Assembly (NCBI GenBank): GCA_964605575.1
Contig: CAZSDG010000007.1
Location: 1-28,305 of the forward strand
Direction of reading: 5' to 3'
DNA length: 28,305 bases
DNA from: JAAZHN01 sp964605575
Lineage (GTDB): Bacteria > Bacillota_I > Bacilli_A > RF39 > UBA660
Shown here: positions 22,813 through 28,305 of the stretch, one piece after another
Layout: every line of letters starts with the position of its first letter
Position numbering within the stretch: the stretch's first letter is position 1
The notes under the pieces: model-generated
The model's database searches: none
What the model was told of the DNA's origin: nothing
The model's input: the letters and a program-made list of their open reading frames with translations, nothing else
Position numbers and translations under genes: made by a program

Positions 22813-22828
22813 TTATATTACTGTTTTT
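22804..22828 (+). terminator. Intrinsic terminator of pgk-tpiA
   Basis: AAACAGTAAT pairs with ATTACTGTTT (22804-22813 with 22817-22826), a perfect 10-bp stem with a 3-nt loop and T tail. The tpiA stop codon (22810-22812) forms part of the 5' arm. Confidence 0.85.
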
Positions 22829-22844
22829 AATTTGTAATATCATC

Positions 22845-22850
22845 TATACT
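22845..22850 (+). promoter_or_regulatory. Possible -10 of the Spo0A-like gene
   Basis: TATACT (5/6 match) ends 24 nt before the TTG start, exactly the distance seen for parA and uvrB. No clear -35; the region upstream is the tpiA terminator. Confidence 0.35.
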
Positions 22851-22873
22851 ATATATAGTAAGCGTGGTCAAAA

Positions 22874-23227
22874 TTGTTTCGGACAGAAAGGCAGTCTTTT
22901 ATTATTGAAAACCAAGACTCTGTAGTAGCAATACTACATAATTTAGGAATTCCATCCCATTTAGATGGCTATAAATACTTGAAATTAATTTTATCTGAAA
23001 ATCTAAAAGATGAAAAAAACTTTTATTCTTTTATTGAAAATAAACACTCGATTAATCAAGCAAATGTTGAAAGATCAATTAGGTATGCGATAGAAGTTGG
23101 TTGGAACCGTGCGAGCTATCAACACATTGAAACAATATTTGGTAATAGTATAGAATTAATGCGTTCTAAACCAACCAATTTAGAATTTATTACCGCGGTA
23201 TTTGAACAACTAAATGACAAAATGTGA
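22874..23227 (+). CDS. Stand-alone Spo0A C-terminal-type DNA-binding domain protein
   Basis: The 117-aa product corresponds to the effector domain of the sporulation regulator Spo0A with no receiver domain. Three stretches match it: LGIPSHLDGYKYLKL (24-38; Spo0A has IGVPAHIKGYQYL), VERSIRYAIEVGWNR (65-79; VERAIRHAIEVAWSR) and KPTNLEFITAVFEQL (99-113; KPTNSEFIAMVADKL). The middle stretch includes the recognition helix of Spo0A. TTG 22874 is the only possible start codon in frame, since a TAA stop lies at 22859-22861 and no other start follows early; GTGGT is 5 nt upstream. Without a receiver it cannot be controlled by phosphorelay in the usual way, so constitutive or abundance-controlled DNA binding is inferred. 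It is monocistronic after tpiA. Confidence 0.88.
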   Translation: MFRTERQSFIIENQDSVVAILHNLGIPSHLDGYKYLKLILSENLKDEKNFYSFIENKHSINQANVERSIRYAIEVGWNRASYQHIETIFGNSIELMRSKPTNLEFITAVFEQLNDKM

Positions 23228-23257
23228 AGTTTATTTCACTTTAATATGGACTATATT

Positions 23258-23266
23258 TGTGATAAT
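23258..23266 (+). promoter_or_regulatory. Extended -10 promoter of the YugP-type gene
   Basis: TGT plus GATAAT (23261-23266, 5/6). No good -35. The leader of about 27 nt contains AAAGGTGAT. Confidence 0.45.
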
Positions 23267-23299
23267 ATTAAAGAAGAAAGAAAACAAAGGTGATAAAAA

Positions 23300-23968
23300 A
23301 TGAACGATTTATTAATTGTAATCTTAATGTTAATAATTCCCATTGGAGCTCAATTATATATAATGTCGACTTATAATAAATATAAAAAAGTGGGAAACAG
23401 TAACCAGTTGAGTGGTTTTGAAGTTGCTAGAAAAATATTAGATGAAAACGGTTTAGAGAGTGTTCATGTTGTAGAAGTTAAAGGCCAATTATCAGACCAT
23501 TATGATCCGAGAAGAAAAGTTGTTAGATTATCAACTGAAGTGTTTCACGGTGAGTCAATAGCCTCAAGTTCAATAGCTGCTCATGAAGTTGGGCATGCTA
23601 TTCAAGATAAAGAAAAATATGTATTTTTAAAAATCAGATCAATAATATTTCCATTTGCCAAGATTGTCTCTTATGCGGCATATATATTACTAATAATCGC
23701 GGCGTTTTTACAGGCTGTTAACTTGATATGGCTTTCTATAGGTTTAATGGTTTTTAGTTTATCTTTTCAATTTGTGACTCTGCCAGTTGAATTTAATGCG
23801 TCACATCGAGCAAAGGAGCAACTTGATAAACTAAATTTATTATCTAAAACAGAGATAACAGGAGTTGATAAAGTATTAAAATCAGCTGCCTTGACTTATG
23901 TTGCTTCATTAACTGCGTCTATTTTACAAATCTTAAGAATAGTTATTCAAATAACTGGTAACGATTAG
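23300..23968 (+). CDS. YugP-type zinc metallopeptidase (PF04298 family)
   Basis: A 222-aa membrane protein: N-terminal helix (about 3-23), a cytosolic or external loop, then a zinc motif HEVGH (His 95, Glu 96, His 99) in SSIAAHEVGHAIQDKEKY, two close hydrophobic helices (about 115-165) and a conserved LPVEFNASHRAKEQL that likely supplies the third ligand, with a last hydrophobic end. FEVARKILDENGLESVHVVEVKGQLSDHYDPRRKVVRLS is the typical YugP N-terminal region. Substrate and role are unknown for the family. AAAGGTGAT precedes ATG 23300. It may be co-transcribed with the 24005 gene, 36 nt downstream. Confidence 0.92.
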   Translation: MNDLLIVILMLIIPIGAQLYIMSTYNKYKKVGNSNQLSGFEVARKILDENGLESVHVVEVKGQLSDHYDPRRKVVRLSTEVFHGESIASSSIAAHEVGHAIQDKEKYVFLKIRSIIFPFAKIVSYAAYILLIIAAFLQAVNLIWLSIGLMVFSLSFQFVTLPVEFNASHRAKEQLDKLNLLSKTEITGVDKVLKSAALTYVASLTASILQILRIVIQITGND

Positions 23969-24004
23969 AAAATTAGGTTATTATATCAGTAGGGAGTGAG
24001 TAGA

Positions 24005-24673
24005 TTGAATTCGGAATTAATTACAATAACAAATTCATTTAAAAGAACAGTTGACCAAGAAATAGAAAAAGTGTTAACAGAGATGCCATACTTTAATCGT
24101 AGTATGAAAAATAAATTAATGGATAGATTACTAGAGACACTGAGACATTATAATAATGATTTGGACATAAGAAAATTAGAAGATTTTATTGATTTTGATT
24201 TATTTCCATTAATAAATCAACAAACTAAAAAAGTATTATTAGGTAGAATAGATGATATATCATCCGTAGCAAAATCATTTGTTCAAGAAAATTCGGTTGT
24301 TGAGAATGGAGACAAAGAAAAAGAAATTATGAAGCAACAAATAGATTCTATAATGTCTAGGTTATATAGTTCAACCGAAGAAATAAGTGAACAAAAAATC
24401 AGTTTTGAAAATTTATTTGAAGAATTAGAAGAATTATTTTCTAAAAGTAAATTCGCTGCACCTGACAATCAAGATCAAACTAAAGAAGTAAAAAGAATAT
24501 TTTCAAGAACAAAAGAAGAAACAGAAGATTACTATAAAGAAAAACTTAAAGAATTAGTTAATAAAACTCAACAAAAGTCTGAAGAAGTATATGGAGTTAG
24601 AACTTCTCAATTAAATTCTAACACCTTAAATCAGCCGACTACAGAAGCACCGTCAATTAATCCATTTGATTAA
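24005..24673 (+). CDS. Hypothetical helical protein, 222 aa
   Basis: I do not recognise a family. The protein is soluble, acidic and largely helical, with probable coiled-coil stretches at about 95-150 (KEKEIMKQQIDSIMSRL ... FENLFEELEELFSKS) and 155-195 (KRIFSRTKEETEDYYKEKLKEL), and a disordered Thr/Asn/Pro tail ending NPFD. The start is set at TTG 24005 because AGGGAG lies 8 nt before it; a GTG at 23996 in frame is part of that ribosome site. It follows the metallopeptidase closely and ends at a strong terminator, so it may act with that enzyme, but nothing in the sequence proves it. Confidence 0.75.
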   Translation: MNSELITITNSFKRTVDQEIEKVLTEMPYFNRSMKNKLMDRLLETLRHYNNDLDIRKLEDFIDFDLFPLINQQTKKVLLGRIDDISSVAKSFVQENSVVENGDKEKEIMKQQIDSIMSRLYSSTEEISEQKISFENLFEELEELFSKSKFAAPDNQDQTKEVKRIFSRTKEETEDYYKEKLKELVNKTQQKSEEVYGVRTSQLNSNTLNQPTTEAPSINPFD

Positions 24674-24698
24674 AAGAAAGATTGTCTTTCTTTTTTTT
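24672..24698 (+). terminator. Intrinsic terminator after the 24005 gene
   Basis: AAAAGAAAGA pairs with TCTTTCTTTT (24672-24681 with 24685-24694) over TTG, followed by T to 24698. The stem starts in the TAA stop codon (24671-24673). Confidence 0.85.
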
Positions 24699-24704
24699 AT
24701 AACA

Positions 24705-24733
24705 TTGTGTGGATGTTTTAAAAATGATAAAAT
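24705..24733 (+). promoter_or_regulatory. Promoter of uvrB
   Basis: TTGTGT (24705-24710), 17 bp, TAAAAT (24728-24733) with extended TGA. From the extended -10 to the ATG it matches the parA promoter/leader at 28 of 35 positions without gaps. I see no Bacillus-type SOS box (CGAAC-N4-GTTCG) here. Confidence 0.65.
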
Positions 24734-24756
24734 ATAAACAGAAAGCATGTGGTAAT

Positions 24757-26700
24757 ATGTTTGAATTAGTTGCAAATTATCAGCCCTCAGGTAATCAACC
24801 CAAAGCTATTGAAGAATTAGTTAATGGTCTTAAAGCAGATAAAAGAGACCAAGTTCTTTTAGGTGCGACTGGCACTGGTAAAACATTTACAATTGCTAAT
24901 GTTATTAATGAAGTTCAAAAGCCTACTCTTGTTCTTGCTCATAATAAGACTTTAGCTGGACAACTATACTCGGAGTTAAAAGAATTGTTTCCTAATAATC
25001 GGGTTGAATATTTTGTGTCTTATTATGATTACTATCAACCAGAAGCATATGTACCTAGCACTGATACATATATTGAAAAAGACTCATCCATTAATGATGA
25101 AATTGATGAACTAAGACACGCTGCTACAAGTTCATTATTAACTAGAAGTGATACAATTGTTGTTGCTTCTGTTTCTTGTATATATAATATTGGTGATGTT
25201 GAATCATATGAAAAACATATGTTAATTTTAAATGTTGGTGATAATATATCCAGAGAAAATATTTTGACAAGATTAATTGATATGACTTATGAAAGAAATG
25301 AACTAGACTTTCATCGAGGAACATTTAGGGCTAAAGGTGATGTAATCGATATAATTCCAGCCTATGAAAGGGCAAATGGAATTAAAATTGAATTGTTTGG
25401 TGATGAAATTGAAAGAATATCAGAATTTGAAGTATTAACAGGAACTATATTAAATAGTAAAAAATCAGTAAGCATTTATCCTGCTAGCCACTTTGTAACA
25501 ACAGCAGAAAATATAGAAGAAGCTATCCGAAGAATAAAATTAGAATTGGAAGAAAGATTAATATATTTTAAAGAGAATAATAAATTATTAGAAGAGCAAA
25601 GACTAAGAGAACGAACAAATTATGATATGGAAATGTTAAAAGAAACTGGTTTTTGTTCAGGAGTAGAAAACTATTCAAGACATTTAGCTTTAAGAGATGA
25701 AGGAGAAACTCCAAATACATTAATGGATTTTTTTCCCGAGGATTACTTATTAGTAATTGATGAATCCCATGCAACTATTCCTCAAGTGCGAGGAATGTAT
25801 AACGGTGATCATTCGAGAAAGCAAACCTTAGTTGATTATGGCTTTAGATTACCAAGTGCTTTAGATAATCGCCCATTACAATTCGATGAATTTAACAAAA
25901 AAATTAATCAAGTAATATATGTATCTGCAACACCAGGTGACTATGAATTAGAACTTGTTAATAATAATTATGTTGAACAAATAATTAGACCAACAGGACT
26001 TCTTGACCCAATAATAAAAATTAGAAAGACAAAGGGTCAAATAGAAGATATAATCAATGAAATAAATAATAGAACTAATAATAATGAAAGGGTTCTAATT
26101 ACTACTCTTACGATTAGAATGGCTGAAGAATTGACTAATTATTTGAAAGAATTAAATATCAAAGTTGCCTATTTACATAGTGAAGTGAAAACTTTAGAGA
26201 GAATTAAAATAATTAGAGATTTAAGACTAGGTAAGTATGATGTCTTAGTTGGAATAAATCTTTTAAGAGAAGGTTTAGATATTCCAGAAGTTAGTTTAAT
26301 TTGTATATTAGATGCAGATAAACAAGGTTTCTTAAGAAGTGAAAGAAGTTTAATTCAAACAATTGGTAGGTGTGCGAGAAATGTTAATGGTGAAGTAATC
26401 CTCTATGCAGATACAATTAGTGAAGCTATGGATAAGGCTATTAAAGAAACGGAAAGAAGAAGAAAAATTCAAGAGGAATATAATCTTAATAATAATATTA
26501 CCCCTAAAACAATAATCAAAGAAATTAGAGACTTAATAACTAATGAAATTGAACTAAAGGAAGAAACAAAATTAACAAAAAAAGAAAAAGAACTACTTAT
26601 GGATAATTTAGAAAGAGAAATGAAAGAAGCTGCTAAGAACTTTGATTTTGAAAAAGCTATAGAGCTTAGAGACATATTATTTGAAATGAAGTCAAGCTAA
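24757..26700 (+). CDS. uvrB: Excinuclease ABC subunit B
   Basis: UvrB verifies damage and is loaded by UvrA in nucleotide excision repair. The 647-aa protein has Walker A GATGTGKT (36-43), the damage-probing hairpin with YYDYYQPEAYVP, EKDSSINDEIDELRHAATSSL, VASVSCIYNIG, the helicase motif DESHATIPQ, RLPSALDNRPL, LLREGLDIPEVSL and motif VI QTIGRCARN (usual QTIGRAARN), then a C-terminal UVR domain (about 613-645) that contacts UvrC. ATG 24757 gives the family start MFELVANYQPSGNQP; an upstream in-frame GTG at 24709 lies within the promoter and is rejected. The ribosome site is GTGGT, not AGGAGG. uvrA begins about 1.5 kb downstream but is separated by two genes. Confidence 0.98.
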   Translation: MFELVANYQPSGNQPKAIEELVNGLKADKRDQVLLGATGTGKTFTIANVINEVQKPTLVLAHNKTLAGQLYSELKELFPNNRVEYFVSYYDYYQPEAYVPSTDTYIEKDSSINDEIDELRHAATSSLLTRSDTIVVASVSCIYNIGDVESYEKHMLILNVGDNISRENILTRLIDMTYERNELDFHRGTFRAKGDVIDIIPAYERANGIKIELFGDEIERISEFEVLTGTILNSKKSVSIYPASHFVTTAENIEEAIRRIKLELEERLIYFKENNKLLEEQRLRERTNYDMEMLKETGFCSGVENYSRHLALRDEGETPNTLMDFFPEDYLLVIDESHATIPQVRGMYNGDHSRKQTLVDYGFRLPSALDNRPLQFDEFNKKINQVIYVSATPGDYELELVNNNYVEQIIRPTGLLDPIIKIRKTKGQIEDIINEINNRTNNNERVLITTLTIRMAEELTNYLKELNIKVAYLHSEVKTLERIKIIRDLRLGKYDVLVGINLLREGLDIPEVSLICILDADKQGFLRSERSLIQTIGRCARNVNGEVILYADTISEAMDKAIKETERRRKIQEEYNLNNNITPKTIIKEIRDLITNEIELKEETKLTKKEKELLMDNLEREMKEAAKNFDFEKAIELRDILFEMKSS

Positions 26701-26877
26701 GAGAGATATGAAAAAAATTGTTATGCAATTTATTTAATTATCGGGTTCTATTTATTACAATTATTAATATAATATTTAAAAATAAGGATTTAATTACTTT
26801 TATCTTATAATAATTTCAGTAATATTTATCTCAAGGTATATTTTTAATAATTCAATATTTGATTAAGGAGGAAAGAG
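26701..26877. other. Longest intergenic gap, AT-rich
   Basis: The 177 bp after uvrB hold no ORF with a ribosome site. Two perfect TATAAT hexamers (26769-26774 and 26807-26812) could be -10 boxes for the SDR gene, but neither has a clear -35. A small stem AAATTG/CAATTT (26715-26731) has one GC pair and no T tract. AAGGAGG lies at the 3' end for the SDR gene. I see no RNA motif. Confidence 0.4.
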
Positions 26878-27630
26878 ATGAAAAAAGCATTAATAACAGG
26901 AGCGAGTTCGGGTTTAGGAAGAGAACTTGCATATAATCTAAGCGATTTAGGATATGATCTAGTCCTAGTTGCAAGAGACAAAAAAGGATTAGAAGAAACG
27001 AAGAAAAATTGTAAAACAAAAGCCGATATATATATTTGTGACTTAAGTAATGAAAAAGAAGTAAAACAACTATATGAAGATAATAAAAAAGTAGATCTGC
27101 TAATAAATAATGCAGGATTTGGTTTGTTTGGTTATTTTCATGAAACTGACTTACAAAAAGAATTAGATATGATTGATGTAAATATTAAAGCATTACATAT
27201 CTTAACTAAATTATATTTGAGTGATTTCATAAAAAATGATTCAGGAAGAATACTAAATGTTGGCAGTGTTGCTGGTTTTCAAGCAGGACCACAATTAAGT
27301 ACCTATTACAGTACTAAAAACTATGTTGTGAAACAAACACTAGCGATTAGTCACGAACTAAAAGAATTAAAAAGCAATGTAAAAATTTCTGTTCTTTGTC
27401 CTGGACCATTTAATTCTAAGTTTAATGAAACTGCAGGTGCGGTATTCAAATCAAAAAACATTGAAAGTGTTGAAATTGCTAAATATGCCATAAACAAGAT
27501 GTTTAGAAATAAAGTAATTATTATGCCTGGATTACGTTGGAAATTTTCAACATTTATGTCAAGATTTATGCCTTATAATTTATTAATGAAAATAACGAGC
27601 AATTTTCAAAGTAAAAAGCAAGAAAAGTAA
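26878..27630 (+). CDS. Short-chain dehydrogenase/reductase (SDR), classical type
   Basis: The 250-aa protein has the Rossmann TGASSGLG (7-14), an Arg at residue 32 after the second strand (VARD) that favours NADP, NNAGFG (77-82), the catalytic set Asn 103, Ser 130 (NVGSVAG), Tyr 143 and Lys 147 (YxxxK in TYYSTKNYV), and the LCPGPFNSKF segment. The C-terminus is basic and slightly amphipathic (FSTFMSRFMPYNLLMKITSNF), as in membrane-associated SDRs of the YqjQ/DltE kind. Substrate unknown. AAGGAGG precedes ATG 26878. It lies alone between uvrB and the next promoter. Confidence 0.92.
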   Translation: MKKALITGASSGLGRELAYNLSDLGYDLVLVARDKKGLEETKKNCKTKADIYICDLSNEKEVKQLYEDNKKVDLLINNAGFGLFGYFHETDLQKELDMIDVNIKALHILTKLYLSDFIKNDSGRILNVGSVAGFQAGPQLSTYYSTKNYVVKQTLAISHELKELKSNVKISVLCPGPFNSKFNETAGAVFKSKNIESVEIAKYAINKMFRNKVIIMPGLRWKFSTFMSRFMPYNLLMKITSNFQSKKQEK

Positions 27631-27633
27631 TTA

Positions 27634-27662
27634 TTGACAATAAAAGTTTAATAAAGTATTAT
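27634..27662 (+). promoter_or_regulatory. Promoter of the 27688 gene
   Basis: A perfect TTGACA (27634-27639), 17 bp, then TATTAT (27657-27662, 5/6). The -35 lies in a small palindrome TTATT-GAC-AATAA (27631-27643). A CCCC/GGGG dyad (27666-27669 with 27677-27680) straddles the expected start site, and a perfect Spo0A-box heptamer TGTCGAA stands at 27703-27709. Confidence 0.75.
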
Positions 27663-27687
27663 ACTCCCCAAGAAAAGGGGTATTTTG

Positions 27688-28158
27688 GTGATAAATAATC
27701 ATTGTCGAAATTCAGGGCAAATGGCTAGAATTGAAGAAAAGAAAAATTCGAATTTCGCCTTACAAAATGAACAAGAAAAAATACTTAGAATCAGAAAAGA
27801 ACAATTAATTGCCCAAAGAAAACAATTAAAAAAGGAAATAAGTCAAAGAGAATGGAAAATTTATCCGAAATCTTTTGAAAGAGAATTTCAACGTCTATAT
27901 TCCAAGCTAAACAAAATGAGTTTTTCGGATTATAACTTGTCTCTAGTAGTTAATGGTTATATGGATTACTTGTTAAATAATATAAATAATTTTACTTTCC
28001 AAGAATTAAGAAAATTTAGGCATGGAGTTATTGAAACAATAAGAATATGCGCAATCCAATATGGTTGTGAAGAAGAAATGTTTGCGGAAATCAAAGATGA
28101 TTCTTTTTATGAGGGTGAAGATGATGATTATGAGGATGAAGACGATTATTGCCTTTAA
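27688..28158 (+). CDS. Hypothetical protein with acidic C-terminal tail
   Basis: I do not recognise a family. The protein (about 156 aa) has a basic, Gln/Lys/Arg-rich N-terminal helix (about 20-55, likely coiled coil), a central helical region with aromatic residues (YPKSFEREFQRLYSKL, VVNGYMDYLL, ELRKFRHGVIETIRICAIQYG) and an acidic tail (EGEDDDYEDEDDYCL). No membrane segment. The start is uncertain: GTG 27688 has AGGGG 7 nt upstream; TTG 27685 is three bases earlier with the same site; ATG 27721 would give a protein starting MARIEEKK but has only AGGG 3 nt before it. It has its own strong promoter and terminator. Confidence 0.72.
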   Translation: MINNHCRNSGQMARIEEKKNSNFALQNEQEKILRIRKEQLIAQRKQLKKEISQREWKIYPKSFEREFQRLYSKLNKMSFSDYNLSLVVNGYMDYLLNNINNFTFQELRKFRHGVIETIRICAIQYGCEEEMFAEIKDDSFYEGEDDDYEDEDDYCL

Positions 28159-28159
28159 T

Positions 28160-28190
28160 AAAACAATTGTTTAATAATAATTGTTTTTTT
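28160..28190 (+). terminator. Intrinsic terminator after the 27688 gene
   Basis: AAAACAATT pairs with AATTGTTTT (28160-28168 with 28179-28187) over a 10-nt loop, followed by T to 28190. It starts one base after the stop codon (28156-28158). Confidence 0.75.
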
Positions 28191-28191
28191 A

Positions 28192-28200
28192 TGGTAAAAT
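28192..28200 (+). promoter_or_regulatory. Extended -10 promoter of uvrA
   Basis: TGG plus TAAAAT (28195-28200) with no clear -35, directly after the terminator. It ends 26 nt before the uvrA ATG. Confidence 0.45.
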
Positions 28201-28226
28201 ATTTATGTTTGAAATGGGTGAATTGC

Positions 28227-28305
28227 ATGGATAAATTAATAATTAAAGGCGCTAGAGAAAACAATCTAAAAAATATTGATATTGAAATACCAAAAAATAA
28301 ATTAG
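28227..28305 (+). CDS. uvrA: Excinuclease ABC subunit A, first 26 codons (3' truncated by window)
   Basis: UvrA is the damage-sensing ATPase of nucleotide excision repair. The visible N-terminus MDKLIIKGARENNLKNIDIE is the hallmark start of UvrA (pattern I-x-GARxNNLKNIDxxIPxNKL), which leads into the first Walker A, beyond the window. GGGTGA lies 5 nt before ATG 28227. It is downstream of uvrB, as in many Bacillota, but here transcribed from its own promoter. Confidence 0.93.
   Translation, partial: MDKLIIKGARENNLKNIDIEIPKNKL

Noticed and set aside
13802..23227. Mycoplasma-type code in which TGA means Trp
   Set aside because: TGA ends the Nudix gene in an ATGA overlap with ung, ends the multi-Myb gene and ends the Spo0A-like gene at homologue length, while conserved Trp positions use TGG.
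23223..23240. Terminator after the Spo0A-like gene (GTGAA/TTCAC)
   Set aside because: Only 5 bp with a 6-nt loop and an interrupted T tract; it might attenuate but is too weak to call.
26715..26731. Terminator after uvrB (AAATTG/CAATTT)
   Set aside because: Six-bp stem with one GC pair and no T run; expected often in DNA of this composition.

Overview
The window is an AT-rich, gene-dense bacterial chromosome segment with no tRNA, rRNA, CRISPR array, insertion sequence or phage module that I can see. Gene order (parA-parB-DUF951-ychF ... rpsF-ssb-rpsR ... rplI-dnaB ... walJ-rlmH) is the origin-proximal order of Bacillota. Spo0A-type and YugP-type genes, AGGAGG-like ribosome sites and strong U-tract terminators fit that phylum. 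FemAB and LysM/G5/M23 cell-wall genes argue for a walled cell. TGA is a stop and TGG encodes Trp, so code 11 is used and not the Mycoplasma code. My inference is a small-genome Bacilli lineage near Erysipelotrichia/RF39; the rank is not proven by the sequence.

Layout: 3-1049, 3' end of ftsH with its terminator. 1127-6288, a compact operon parA-parB-DUF951-AbgT transporter-ychF-peptidase S51. 6353-6889, an unrecognised protein. 6993-7998, rpsF-ssb-rpsR behind a strong promoter and a folded leader. 8052-9245, a FemAB-type transferase. 9292-14874, a seven-gene operon rplI-dnaB-M23 peptidase-walJ-rlmH-Nudix-ung, ending head-on against a minus-strand lemA gene (14864-15412). 15527-16513, a repeat plus coiled-coil protein behind a perfect-consensus promoter that carries a perfect palindrome over its -35 box. 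16607-19295, a TGS-domain nucleoside kinase and gap. 19404-20876, a protein of eight Myb/SANT-like units. 20926-22812, pgk-tpiA. 22874-23227, a stand-alone Spo0A C-terminal-type DNA-binding domain. 23300-24673, a YugP-type metallopeptidase and an unknown coiled-coil protein. 24757-28305, uvrB, an SDR oxidoreductase, an acidic-tailed small protein and the first codons of uvrA. No stretch of 300 bases lacks a gene; the longest gap is 26701-26877.

The genes cover chromosome segregation and replication (parA, parB, ssb, dnaB), translation (rpsF, rpsR, rplI, rlmH, ychF), DNA repair (ung, walJ, uvrB, uvrA), wall remodelling (FemAB, M23) and lower glycolysis (gap, pgk, tpiA). The least ordinary items are two putative DNA-binding proteins flanking pgk-tpiA (the multi-Myb protein and the receiver-less Spo0A-like protein), the operator-like palindrome at 15474-15495, a near-duplicate promoter/leader shared by parA and uvrB, and the habit of placing stop codons inside or against terminator hairpins.
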